From CAYNRG01 sp964399545 (GTDB lineage: Bacteria > Bacillota_I > Bacilli_A > Erysipelotrichales > Erysipelotrichaceae), in contig CAYNRG010000008.1 of the NCBI GenBank assembly GCA_964399545.1, forward strand, positions 1 to 64,000: 64,000 nt of DNA. The letters are read 5' to 3'. The first letter of the stretch is position 1. The number at the start of each line of letters is the position of its first letter. Shown here in pieces: positions 45,827 to 53,957 of this stretch. Position numbers and translations under genes: made by a program. The notes under the pieces are model-generated. The model saw nothing but the letters and a program-made list of their open reading frames with translations. It was not told the origin of the DNA and made no database searches.

Positions 45827-45853
45827 AGTTGTTGAGAAATCAATAGCTTTTTT
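45827..45853 (+). terminator. Terminator of glgCDA operon
   Basis: AGTTGTTG (45827-45834) pairs, with two G-U pairs, with CAATAGCT (45841-45848), followed by six T. Confidence 0.65.
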
Positions 45854-45865
45854 CTTATTTCTAGA

Positions 45866-45880
45866 AGAAAGCGTTTTCAA
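45866..45880 (+). promoter_or_regulatory. cre-like box upstream of pgk
   Basis: AGAAAGCGTTTTCAA matches the cre core (GAAAGCGTTTTC is palindromic). It lies about 77 bases upstream of the expected pgk transcription start, a distance compatible with activation by CcpA. Confidence 0.6.
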
Positions 45881-45881
45881 G

Positions 45882-45899
45882 TTGTGAAAACTTACACAA
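45882..45899 (+). promoter_or_regulatory. Rex-like redox operator upstream of pgk
   Basis: TTGTGA-AAACTT-ACACAA fits the Rex consensus TTGTGA-N6-TCACAA at 11 of 12 arm positions. Rex senses the NADH/NAD+ ratio. The site lies immediately after the cre-like box and upstream of the promoter. Confidence 0.55.
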
Positions 45900-45914
45900 T
45901 TTGCCTTTTTATCA

Positions 45915-45943
45915 TTTACGCACTACTCTTTCAGTGATATAAT
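45915..45943 (+). promoter_or_regulatory. Promoter of pgk-tpiA-eno operon
   Basis: TTTACG (45915-45920), a 17-base spacer and extended -10 TGATATAAT (ends 45943). Start near 45950. Confidence 0.75.
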
Positions 45944-45970
45944 GAAAAGGCAAAAAGGAGGAAAATTTGC

Positions 45971-47170
45971 ATGGCAAAACAAACAGTAAAGGATTTAAAT
46001 GTTCAAGGGAAACGTGTCATTGTCCGTGTAGACTTCAATGTTCCATTAAAAGATGGAATAATCACAAGTGACAACCGAATTCAAGCAGCGCTTCCAACGA
46101 TTAATTACTTAACAGAACAAGGAGCTAAAGTAATCTTGATGTCTCACTTGGGTAAGATTGATCACAAAGATCCAGAGAAGTGTGAGGCTGGAAAGAAGAA
46201 AAATAATATGGAACCTGTTGCAAAGCGTTTAGCAGAGTTAGTAGATGCTAAAGTGAGCTTTGTTCCAGAAACTCGTGGAGAACAGCTTGAAAAAGCTGTA
46301 TCTGAATTGAATGATGGAGAAATTATCCTAGTTCAAAACACACGTTACGAAAAAGGTGAAAGTAAGAATGATCCAGAATTAGCTGCGTACTGGGCAAAAT
46401 TAGGAGAATATTTTGTTTCAGATGCTTTTGGTTCAGTGCACCGTGCACACGCTTCAACTGTAGGAATTGCAACACATCTTCCAAGTGCAGTTGGGTTCTT
46501 AGTTCAAAAAGAAATCGAGAACTTGAGTGCAGCTATTGATAATCCAAAACGTCCGTTGGTTGCAGTTTTAGGTGGAGCTAAAGTTTCAGATAAAATTGCA
46601 GTTATTGAAAACTTATTAACGATTGCTGATAAAATTATTATTGGTGGAGGAATGGCTTATACATTTACATATGCACAAGGTCATTCTGTAGGAAGTTCTT
46701 TATTGGAAGAAGATCGTGTTGAAATGGCAAAAGACTTTATGGAAAGAGGACAAGGAAAATTAATTCTACCTGTCGATTCTGTAGTTGCTAACGATTTTTC
46801 AAACCCAACAGATATTAAGGTAGTAGATCAAGATGCAATCCCAGATGGTTATTTAGGATTGGATATTGGACCAAAAACAATTGAGTTATTTAGAGAAAAT
46901 CTTCAAGGAGCTCAAACCGTTGTGTGGAATGGACCAATGGGAGTATTTGAAAGAGAAGAATTTGCAAAAGGAACGATTGAAGTTTGTAAATCTATTTCAG
47001 ATCTTCCAGGAGCGATGACAGTTATTGGAGGAGGAGATTCGGCTTCTGCTGCAATTAACTTAGGATTTAAAGATAAATTTACACATATTTCAACAGGTGG
47101 AGGAGCTTCACTTGAGTATATGGAAGGAAAAGAACTTCCAGGAATAGCAATTATTCAGGAGAAAAACTAA
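45971..47170 (+). CDS. pgk: Phosphoglycerate kinase
   Basis: Glycolytic enzyme making ATP from 1,3-bisphosphoglycerate. 399 aa. RVDFNVPLKDG, SHLGKIDHKDPEK, and the nucleotide-binding VLGGAKVSDKI and GGGDSASA are typical. AAAGGAGG ribosome site. First gene of a three-gene operon; no gapA is next to it, though cre- and Rex-like sites precede it. Ends one base into tpiA. Confidence 0.97.
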   Translation: MAKQTVKDLNVQGKRVIVRVDFNVPLKDGIITSDNRIQAALPTINYLTEQGAKVILMSHLGKIDHKDPEKCEAGKKKNNMEPVAKRLAELVDAKVSFVPETRGEQLEKAVSELNDGEIILVQNTRYEKGESKNDPELAAYWAKLGEYFVSDAFGSVHRAHASTVGIATHLPSAVGFLVQKEIENLSAAIDNPKRPLVAVLGGAKVSDKIAVIENLLTIADKIIIGGGMAYTFTYAQGHSVGSSLLEEDRVEMAKDFMERGQGKLILPVDSVVANDFSNPTDIKVVDQDAIPDGYLGLDIGPKTIELFRENLQGAQTVVWNGPMGVFEREEFAKGTIEVCKSISDLPGAMTVIGGGDSASAAINLGFKDKFTHISTGGGASLEYMEGKELPGIAIIQEKN

Positions 47171-47913
47171 TGAGAAAACCAATTATTGTAGGAAACTGGA
47201 AAATGAACAAAACTTGTGCAGAAACTATTGCATTTGTTCAAGCAATTGAGCCTCAACTTCATGATGCAGCTACATATGGAGTAGGGGTACCGTATACAGC
47301 ACTAAAAGATGCAACAAGCCATGCAAAAAACTTAGTGATTGCTGCAGAAAACTGTCATTTTGAAGACAGTGGAGCATTCACTGGAGAGATTAGTGTACCT
47401 ATGTTAGAAGAGTTAGGTGTAAGTTACTGTATCATCGGGCACTCTGAGAGAAGAATGATGTTTGGAGACACAGATGAAACTGTTAATAAAAAAGCAAAAA
47501 GATTAATGGAAGCAAAAATTACACCAATTGTATGTATTGGTGAAACAGAAGCACAGTATGATGCAAAAGAAACTGAATCAGTTATTCGCAGTCAACTAAC
47601 AGGAAGTCTTGCGAACTTATGCGCAGATTGTGTAAAAGAGATTGTTGTTGCTTATGAGCCGATTTGGGCTATTGGAACTGGAAAGTCAGCAAGTATGGAT
47701 GATGCACAAAATTGCTGTGCGATTGTTCGTGATCAAATTCGTCAAATGTATGGAGATGAAGCAGCAGATAAGGTTCGTATTCAATATGGAGGTTCTGTAA
47801 AGCCTGAAAATATTAAAGCTTATATGAGCTGTGAAGATATTGATGGAGCATTGATAGGTGGAGCTTCATTGAAGGTAGATTCATTTACCGCAATTATTAA
47901 TGAAACAAAATAG
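47170..47913 (+). CDS. tpiA: Triosephosphate isomerase
   Basis: Interconverts dihydroxyacetone phosphate and glyceraldehyde-3-phosphate. 247 aa. Active-site Lys in GNWKMNK, His in IIGHSERR, Glu in AYEPIWAIGTG; phosphate loop at GGSVKPENIK. Overlaps pgk by one base. Confidence 0.97.
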   Translation: MRKPIIVGNWKMNKTCAETIAFVQAIEPQLHDAATYGVGVPYTALKDATSHAKNLVIAAENCHFEDSGAFTGEISVPMLEELGVSYCIIGHSERRMMFGDTDETVNKKAKRLMEAKITPIVCIGETEAQYDAKETESVIRSQLTGSLANLCADCVKEIVVAYEPIWAIGTGKSASMDDAQNCCAIVRDQIRQMYGDEAADKVRIQYGGSVKPENIKAYMSCEDIDGALIGGASLKVDSFTAIINETK

Positions 47914-47977
47914 AAAAACAAATTGAAAAAGCCCAGAGATAGTGGGATAATGATAAAGGAAAGAGGAGGACAAAAGA

Positions 47978-49279
47978 ATGCCTTATATCGTAGATGTATA
48001 TGCACGTGAAGTAATTGATTCTCGTGGAAACCCAACAATTGAAGTAGAGATCTCTACTGAATCAGGAGCGTTTGGACGCGCTATGGTCCCAAGTGGAGCA
48101 TCAACTGGAGAGAGAGAAGCTCTTGAGTTGCGTGATGGAGATAAAGGACGCTTCCTAGGAAAGGGAGTTACTAAAGCTGTAGATAATGTAAACAATATTA
48201 TCGCTGAAGCTATTATTGGTATGGATGTAACGGATCAAAATGGAATTGACAAAATTATGATTGACCTTGATGGAACAAAAGATAAATCAAAATTTGGAGC
48301 AAATGCAATTTTAGGTGTTTCAATGGCAGCAGCAATTGCAGCAGCTAATTATTATGATATGCCTCTATACAAATATTTCGGAGGATTCAATGGGAAAGTA
48401 TTACCAGTTCCTATGATGAATGTATTAAATGGTGGAAGCCATGCAGATTCAACTGTAGATTTCCAAGAATATATGATTTTACCAGTTGGAGCTGAAACTT
48501 TTAAGCAAGCGATTCAAATGGGAGCTGAGACTTTCCACGCACTTCGTAAAGTATTAAAAGGAAAAGGATACAACACAAATGTTGGAGATGAAGGTGGATT
48601 TGCACCATCTTGTAAAGATGGAAATGAAGAACCACTAGAGTTAATCGTTGAAGCAATTAAAGCTGCAGGATTTGAACCGGGTAAAGATATTTGTATCGCA
48701 ATGGATGTAGCGGCATCTGAATTTTATAACACAGATACAAAACAGTATGAATTGAAAAAATCTGATGGTGGTGTAAAAACAACTGAAGAAATGGTTAAAA
48801 TGTATGCTGAGTGGGTAGAAAAATATCCAATCGTATCTATCGAAGATGGTCTTGGAGAAAGAGACTGGGATGGATGGAAACAACTTACAGATGTTCTTGG
48901 AGATAAAATCCAAATCGTTGGAGATGACTTGTTTGTAACAAATCCAGCAATCCTTAAAGAAGGAATTGAAAAAGGAATTGCAAACTCTATCCTTATTAAA
49001 GTAAATCAAATCGGAACATTGACTGAAACATTTGATGCAATGCAAATGGCAAAAGAAGCTGGATATACTTGCGTTGTTTCACATCGTTCAGGAGAAACTG
49101 AAGATACAACAATTGCAGATATCGCAGTTGGATTGAATGCAGGACAAATTAAAACAGGTTCAATGTCACGTACGGATCGTATTGCAAAATACAACCAATT
49201 AATCCGCATTGAAGATGAGTTAGGACCAGTTGCTCAATATCTAGGTAAAAATGCATTCTACAATGTAAAAATCAAATAA
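47978..49279 (+). CDS. eno: Enolase
   Basis: Converts 2-phosphoglycerate to phosphoenolpyruvate; also an RNA degradosome partner in many bacteria. 433 aa. AREVIDSRGNPTIEVE, the loop MVPSGASTGEREALELRD, catalytic VGDEGGFAP, metal ligand SIEDGLGERDW, and SHRSGETEDTTIAD. Preceded by GAGGAGG, 64 bases after tpiA. Confidence 0.97.
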   Translation: MPYIVDVYAREVIDSRGNPTIEVEISTESGAFGRAMVPSGASTGEREALELRDGDKGRFLGKGVTKAVDNVNNIIAEAIIGMDVTDQNGIDKIMIDLDGTKDKSKFGANAILGVSMAAAIAAANYYDMPLYKYFGGFNGKVLPVPMMNVLNGGSHADSTVDFQEYMILPVGAETFKQAIQMGAETFHALRKVLKGKGYNTNVGDEGGFAPSCKDGNEEPLELIVEAIKAAGFEPGKDICIAMDVAASEFYNTDTKQYELKKSDGGVKTTEEMVKMYAEWVEKYPIVSIEDGLGERDWDGWKQLTDVLGDKIQIVGDDLFVTNPAILKEGIEKGIANSILIKVNQIGTLTETFDAMQMAKEAGYTCVVSHRSGETEDTTIADIAVGLNAGQIKTGSMSRTDRIAKYNQLIRIEDELGPVAQYLGKNAFYNVKIK

Positions 49280-49308
49280 ATTTGTTGTAGAAAAAATTAA
49301 AAAAATGA

Positions 49309-49357
49309 AAAGAGGAGCCTCTTATTAGTGAGAAAATAAGAAAGCCCTCTTTTTTTA
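49309..49357 (+). terminator. Terminator of pgk-tpiA-eno operon
   Basis: An imperfect stem between AAGAGG-GCCTCTTATT (from 49309) and AATAAG-AAAGCCCTCTT is followed by seven T. The region to 49450 also holds an imperfect TTGAAC/GTTCAA hairpin. Confidence 0.65.
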
Positions 49358-49454
49358 TTAATCTAAATCTCTGTTTTCTAAATTATACTTAGGGTGCTCC
49401 GAAATTTTAATGAATTGAACTCTATTTGAAAGAGTTAGTTCAAGTAAATTTTGC

Positions 49455-49483
49455 TTGTGATGGACATCTAGATGTGATATAAT
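49455..49483 (+). promoter_or_regulatory. secG promoter with a palindrome in its spacer
   Basis: TTGTGA (49455-49460), a 17-base spacer, and TATAAT (49478-49483) with TGA before it. The spacer holds the perfect 12-base palindrome ACATCTAGATGT (49464-49475), a possible repressor site. Confidence 0.65.
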
Positions 49484-49509
49484 GGGTAAGCAATTGGAAG
49501 GAGATAGTT

Positions 49510-49731
49510 ATGCTAGAAATGTTTTTATTAATCGTGTCAGCTATATTAATCATTCTTTCATTATTACAAAGTGGAAAATCAGATGGAATTTCAGGAGCAT
49601 TCACTGGAAACGGTGGGTTAAACTTATTTGCAAACACAAAGGAAAGAGGATCTGAAAAGATACTATCGAACATTACATTAGGTATAGGGGTATTCTTCTT
49701 TGTTTTAGTGATTTTGGTTCGTATTGTATAA
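49510..49731 (+). CDS. secG: Preprotein translocase subunit SecG
   Basis: Small SecYEG channel subunit. 73 aa with two membrane helices (MFLLIVSAILIILSLL and ILSNITLGIGVFFFVLVILV) joined by LQSGKSDGISGAFTGNGGLN, the diagnostic loop. GAAGGAG ribosome site. Followed by its own terminator before rnr. Confidence 0.92.
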   Translation: MLEMFLLIVSAILIILSLLQSGKSDGISGAFTGNGGLNLFANTKERGSEKILSNITLGIGVFFFVLVILVRIV

Positions 49732-49744
49732 TGGTAGAAAAATA

Positions 49745-49766
49745 AAAGCAGGTACGCCTGCTTTTT
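49745..49766 (+). terminator. Terminator after secG
   Basis: AAAGCAGG (49745-49752) pairs with CCTGCTTT (49757-49764), followed by T. It stands just before rnr. Confidence 0.85.
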
Positions 49767-49787
49767 CAATTTCAAGGAGGTGAAGAT

Positions 49788-51914
49788 ATGGAATTAAGAG
49801 ATCAGATAATTGACTTAATTGAAAAAAGCTCAAAGGGATTCTATGATATAGAGAAGCTTGCAAAAGAAACAAATCAAGTTTCCGCAAGCCAATTTGTTGC
49901 TTTAAATAAAATTATTAATCAATTAGAAGATGAGTTTTTACTTGTAAGAAACTCACAAAATTTTTTCTTAACTGCAAAACAGGCAGGGATTGAAAAAGGA
50001 ATTATTAAAGTTAATCGAAAAGGATTTGGATTTATAGATTTTGAAGACTACAGTATTTATATTTCTGCGGATTCTTTATATGGTGCTATGGATTTAGATG
50101 AAGTAGCAGTTCAGCGCATATCACAAGAGAAGGAAAATCCAGAAGGAAAAGTTATTAAAATTTTAAAAAGAAAAAATACGCACTGCATTGGTGTTTTAGA
50201 ATATCGCAAAGGAAAGGTTGTGGCTTTTTTAGATGATGTTCGTTTAAGTGGACCTACTAAGGTGACAAACTTAAAAGATTTTAAATTTGTTGCAGGAACC
50301 AAAGCAAAATTTAAAATTACAAAGTATACTCAACCGATGGAATTAGAGATTGAGCAGTTATTAGGCCATAAAGATGATCCAGGAGTGGATATTCTATCCA
50401 TATTATTAGAATATGATATTGAGCCAGAATTTCCTAAGGAAGTAATAAAACAATCAGAAGCTATTTCACAAGAAGTACTTGAGAAACAGAAAAAGGGAAG
50501 AAAAGACCTTACCAATAAGGTGACTGTAACGATTGATGGTGATGATTCAAAAGACTTTGATGATGCAATCACAATTGAGAAAGTAGGGAAAAACTTTAAG
50601 CTGGGCGTGCATATCGCCGATGTGTCTTACTATGTAGAAGAAGGAAGCCCATTGGATATTGAAGCAAGAAAAAGAGGAACTTCGACCTATGTTGCAGACC
50701 GAGTTGTACCGATGCTTCCACATATTTTATCAAATGGAATTTGTTCCCTAAACCCTCAAGTTGAGCGATTAACTTTAACTTGTGAAATGGAGATTGATCC
50801 AGAAGGAAATGTTGTAAATTATGAATTAGCTCCATCTGTGATTTGCTCAACAGAGAGAATGACCTATCATAATGTGAATCAAATTTTAGAGGGTGATCCA
50901 GTAGTCATCAAAAAGTATCAACATTTAGGTGACTTGTTTACGATGATGAAAGATTGTGCTGATCGTATTCGAAAAAGACGTGTACAAGATGGAGCAATCG
51001 ATTTTGATAAGAAAGAAGCTAAAATTATTGTCGATAAGGATGGTCATGTTAGGGATATTCAGATTCGCGAAAGAAAAGAGTCAGAGAAAATTATTGAAGA
51101 CTTTATGATTTGTGCTAATGAAGTTGTGGCTAAACATATGCGTTGGCTAGAATTACCAAGTTTGTACCGTGTTCATGAGACACCAACACCTAAAAAAATG
51201 AAAGAATTTGCTAGAGTTTCTTTACAACTGGGACATAAGTTTAAAGGAAATACAGAAAATATCCATCCATTGGAAATCCAAAAATGTTTGGATGAATATC
51301 ATCAAGATGAGGACATTTATCCAGTCTTATCTACCTTAATGTTAAGAGCAATGCAAAAAGCACGTTATGACCGGAAATGCTTGGGTCATTTTGGGTTAGC
51401 ATTGAAAGAATATTTGCATTTTACATCACCGATAAGACGTTATCCAGATTTGATTGTTCATCGTATGCTGAGGAAATATGTTTTTAACTCTTGTACTGAT
51501 GTAGAAACCCTTCAGAATGATGAAGTCTTGATGGATGATTTATCGTTAGAGACTTCTGAAAGAGAAAGAGCATCTACAGAGGCAGAACGTGATGTTGATG
51601 ATATGAAGAAAGCTGAATATATGGAAGATCATGTAGGTCTGATTGCTGAAGGGATTATTAGTTCCATTACTAGGTTTGGCTTTTTCGTGGAATTGGAAAA
51701 TACAATTGAAGGTCTAGTTCACATTCAGACATTAAGCGATGATCATTATCTTTTTGATGAATCTAATTTAATGTTAATTGGAGAAAGAACTAAAAAAATG
51801 TATCGGTTAGGACAAAGAGTAAAGATTCGATGTACTGGAGCTAGCAAAAGAAATAAAACAGTTGATTTTCAGTTGCTGAAGCCGAAAAAAAATAAGCTTC
51901 AACGTTGGCGTTAA
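49788..51914 (+). CDS. rnr: Ribonuclease R
   Basis: Processive 3'-5' exoribonuclease that degrades structured and non-stop mRNAs. 708 aa. N-terminal winged-helix part, cold-shock-like domain (KGFGFIDFEDYSIYI), then RNB with TIDGDDSKDFDDAITIEK as the metal-binding aspartates, and a C-terminal S1 domain (AEGIISSITRFGFFVELENT). AAGGAGGTG ribosome site. It is followed by smpB, in line with the joint role of RNase R, SmpB and tmRNA in trans-translation. Confidence 0.95.
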   Translation: MELRDQIIDLIEKSSKGFYDIEKLAKETNQVSASQFVALNKIINQLEDEFLLVRNSQNFFLTAKQAGIEKGIIKVNRKGFGFIDFEDYSIYISADSLYGAMDLDEVAVQRISQEKENPEGKVIKILKRKNTHCIGVLEYRKGKVVAFLDDVRLSGPTKVTNLKDFKFVAGTKAKFKITKYTQPMELEIEQLLGHKDDPGVDILSILLEYDIEPEFPKEVIKQSEAISQEVLEKQKKGRKDLTNKVTVTIDGDDSKDFDDAITIEKVGKNFKLGVHIADVSYYVEEGSPLDIEARKRGTSTYVADRVVPMLPHILSNGICSLNPQVERLTLTCEMEIDPEGNVVNYELAPSVICSTERMTYHNVNQILEGDPVVIKKYQHLGDLFTMMKDCADRIRKRRVQDGAIDFDKKEAKIIVDKDGHVRDIQIRERKESEKIIEDFMICANEVVAKHMRWLELPSLYRVHETPTPKKMKEFARVSLQLGHKFKGNTENIHPLEIQKCLDEYHQDEDIYPVLSTLMLRAMQKARYDRKCLGHFGLALKEYLHFTSPIRRYPDLIVHRMLRKYVFNSCTDVETLQNDEVLMDDLSLETSERERASTEAERDVDDMKKAEYMEDHVGLIAEGIISSITRFGFFVELENTIEGLVHIQTLSDDHYLFDESNLMLIGERTKKMYRLGQRVKIRCTGASKRNKTVDFQLLKPKKNKLQRWR

Positions 51915-51932
51915 GAAAAGGAGGATCTACCA

Positions 51933-52385
51933 ATGAGTGAGAAAATGATTGCAGTTAATCGAAGAGCAAAGCATGATTATTTTTTGGAAGAAACTTTTGA
52001 AGCAGGATTAGTCCTTGTCGGTACTGAAATTAAATCGATTCGCCAAGGAAAGGTTCAATTTAAAGATGCTTATATTTCATTTGTAGGATCGGAAGCATTT
52101 ATTAAAGAGATGCATATTTCTCGATATGATCATGGGAATCAATTTAACCATGATGAGACTAGAGAGAGAAAATTATTATTGAATAAAAGTGAGATTCGCA
52201 AGTTAGAAAGCAAAGTAAAATTAAAAGGATATACAGTTGTTCCTGTGAAGATGTATTTAAAAAATGGACGTGCAAAGCTAGAAATCGCACTAGCCAAAGG
52301 GAAAGCCTTGCACGATAAACGATATGATGAAAAAGTAAAAACCGTAAAGCGAGAGCTAGAAAAAGCAGTAAAGAGATATTCCTAA
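51933..52385 (+). CDS. smpB: SsrA-binding protein SmpB
   Basis: Binds tmRNA and guides it to stalled ribosomes. 150 aa. NRRAKHDYFLEETFEAGLVL, GTEIKSIRQGKVQFKDAYI, MHISRYDHGN and KGKALHDKRYDEK are diagnostic, with a basic tail. It lies 18 bases after rnr. Its RNA partner ssrA is 3 kb downstream on the other strand. Confidence 0.97.
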   Translation: MSEKMIAVNRRAKHDYFLEETFEAGLVLVGTEIKSIRQGKVQFKDAYISFVGSEAFIKEMHISRYDHGNQFNHDETRERKLLLNKSEIRKLESKVKLKGYTVVPVKMYLKNGRAKLEIALAKGKALHDKRYDEKVKTVKRELEKAVKRYS

Positions 52386-52452
52386 AAAAGTTACTTAATT
52401 TCAAAAGTAATTGCAATAAAAGGAAGAGAAAGAAGTATAAACCAAATACAAG

Positions 52453-52497
52453 AAGCCCTCATCATTTAACCTTGAAATGATGGGGGCTTAATTTTTG
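52453..52497 (+). terminator. Terminator of rnr-smpB
   Basis: AAGCCCTCATCATTT (52453-52467) pairs with AAATGATGGGGGCTT (52475-52489), then T-rich bases. The 350-base gap 52386-52735 holds this, the FNR/CRP-like site and a promoter. I see no gene in it. Confidence 0.85.
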
Positions 52498-52667
52498 ATG
52501 GATAGGGTAAAGGAGTATTGTTGGGAAAAAATCAATCCTATTGATCTCTTGATTTCTTTACTTAAATATTTATGATCAAATGTCTATATGATGGTGAAGT
52601 GAAAGATAAAGATGAACAATATACCTTAAAGGAGAGAAATTAAAAAAGTCGGCATAATTTTAAAAAA

Positions 52668-52683
52668 TGTTGCAAATGCAACA
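52668..52683 (+). promoter_or_regulatory. FNR/CRP-type palindrome
   Basis: TGTTGCA-AA-TGCAACA has perfect 7-base arms. Its centre (52675.5) is about 41.5 bases upstream of the start expected from the -10 TACAAT (52705-52710). That is the classical place for activation by CRP/FNR-family proteins. No good -35 is present, which fits an activator-dependent promoter. Confidence 0.55.
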
Positions 52684-52704
52684 AATAAATATAGTGAAGT
52701 TTGA

Positions 52705-52710
52705 TACAAT
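52705..52710 (+). promoter_or_regulatory. -10 box of ferredoxin/cupin operon
   Basis: TACAAT, with start of transcription near 52717. See the palindrome upstream. Confidence 0.5.
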
Positions 52711-52735
52711 GAAATCAAGATGAAGAGGTGTAAAG

Positions 52736-53413
52736 ATGAGAAGACAAATTATAAAAATTGATGAAGAGAAGTGTAATGGATGTGGAGAATGTGTTATTGC
52801 ATGCCATGAAGGAGCAATTGGGATGGTTAATGGAAAGGCTAAGCTGCTAAGAGATGACTATTGTGATGGCCTAGGTAATTGTTTGCCTGTTTGTCCAACT
52901 GGAGCAATTTCTTTTGAAGAAAGAGAAGCACTTCCTTTTGATGAAGCTGCAGTTCTTGCGAATCAAGCAAGTCCATGTGCTTGTCCAGGAAGTGCATCAA
53001 AAACATTGAATCGCCCTAAAGTAGAAGCTATGCCTTTAAGTGGAATGAGAAGCCAACTTAACCAATGGCCAGTACAAATCAAGTTGGTACCAGTAACGGC
53101 GCCTTATTTTGATGGAGCAAACTTATTAATTGCAGCAGATTGCTCAGCGTATGCCTATGCAAACTTCCATGAGGAATTTATTAAAAATCATGTTGTTGTG
53201 ATAGGCTGCCCAAAACTAGACTTTGTAGACTATCAAGAAAAATTAACAGAGATTATTAGATTAAATCAAATTAAAAGTGTTACAGTGGTTCGTATGGAAG
53301 TTCCATGCTGTGGAGGTATTGAAACTGCAGCGGTATCAGCACTAAAGAATAGTGGTAAATTTATTCCATGGCAAGTAGTTACAATTACAACAGAAGGAGA
53401 AATTAGAAAGTAG
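52736..53413 (+). CDS. 4Fe-4S ferredoxin-type protein
   Basis: 225-aa iron-sulfur protein. First motif C13, C16, C19, C23 (CNGCGECVIAC). The second motif, CDGLGNCLPVC, has C43, C49 and C53 but L46 where a fourth cysteine is expected, which seems usual for this family. The rest (about 85-225) holds further cysteines (ADCSAYAYANFH, VVIGCPKLDF, VPCCGGIETA) of the type that may bind another cluster. In related bacteria this gene often accompanies a cupin and hcp. It begins an operon with a cupin gene under an FNR/CRP-like site. Redox partner unknown. Confidence 0.83.
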   Translation: MRRQIIKIDEEKCNGCGECVIACHEGAIGMVNGKAKLLRDDYCDGLGNCLPVCPTGAISFEEREALPFDEAAVLANQASPCACPGSASKTLNRPKVEAMPLSGMRSQLNQWPVQIKLVPVTAPYFDGANLLIAADCSAYAYANFHEEFIKNHVVVIGCPKLDFVDYQEKLTEIIRLNQIKSVTVVRMEVPCCGGIETAAVSALKNSGKFIPWQVVTITTEGEIRK

Positions 53414-53423
53414 AGGAAACATT

Positions 53424-53750
53424 ATGAAAATAAAGAATATGAATCATAGTGAAATTATTTCCCTTGAAAAAGAAATTCAAATTCTTCCAGGACAAGTAGT
53501 TAGTAAGACACTTTCGCAAAATGAATCTGTGAGTGTTACTTTATTTGGATTTGATTCAGGAGAAGAAATTAGTAGCCATGAATCTTCAGGAGATGCAATG
53601 GTGACTATATTAGAAGGAAAAGCAAAAATTACCATTGATGGAAATGAGTATTTTGTTGAAAAGGGAGAAACCATTATCATGCCTGCAAAGAAACCACATG
53701 CATTATTTGCAACAGAAGCTTTTAAGATGATGTTAGTCGTAATTTTTTAA
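53424..53750 (+). CDS. Small cupin-domain protein
   Basis: 108-aa single cupin barrel. GEEISSHESSGDAMVTILEG and the second motif GETIIMPAKKPHALFA contain the typical His and Glu metal ligands, although the first motif has a shortened spacing. It follows the ferredoxin gene by 10 bases. Likely a metal-binding sensor or enzyme, substrate unknown. Confidence 0.8.
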   Translation: MKIKNMNHSEIISLEKEIQILPGQVVSKTLSQNESVSVTLFGFDSGEEISSHESSGDAMVTILEGKAKITIDGNEYFVEKGETIIMPAKKPHALFATEAFKMMLVVIF

Positions 53751-53818
53751 AACAAAATAAACTAGAAAGTAACCATATTTTCCACTATGTAGCAATAGAG
53801 TGGAGGACAAGGTAAGAA

Positions 53819-53853
53819 AAGACAATTAGATGTTACAGTCATTGTCTTTTTTT
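53819..53853 (+). terminator. Terminator of ferredoxin/cupin operon
   Basis: AAGACAAT (53819-53826) pairs with ATTGTCTT (53841-53848), then seven T. A second hairpin without T-run (TCCACT/AGTGGA, 53781-53804) precedes it. Confidence 0.75.
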
Positions 53854-53888
53854 ATGCAAGACAATAGTTGGATAATGAATTTAGAGAT

Positions 53889-53917
53889 TTGATAGTGATG
53901 ATAAAATTGAGTATAAT
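53889..53917 (+). promoter_or_regulatory. Promoter of antiporter gene
   Basis: TTGATA (53889-53894), 17-base spacer, TATAAT (53912-53917). Confidence 0.75.
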
Positions 53918-53957
53918 GAAAAAGAAGTATTTTTACTTGGGGATAGAATAGAGGCCG

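Noticed and set aside
48641..49045. A 134-codon minus-strand frame inside eno
   Set aside because: Antisense shadow with Phe/Cys-rich, unlikely composition over a perfectly conserved enolase.
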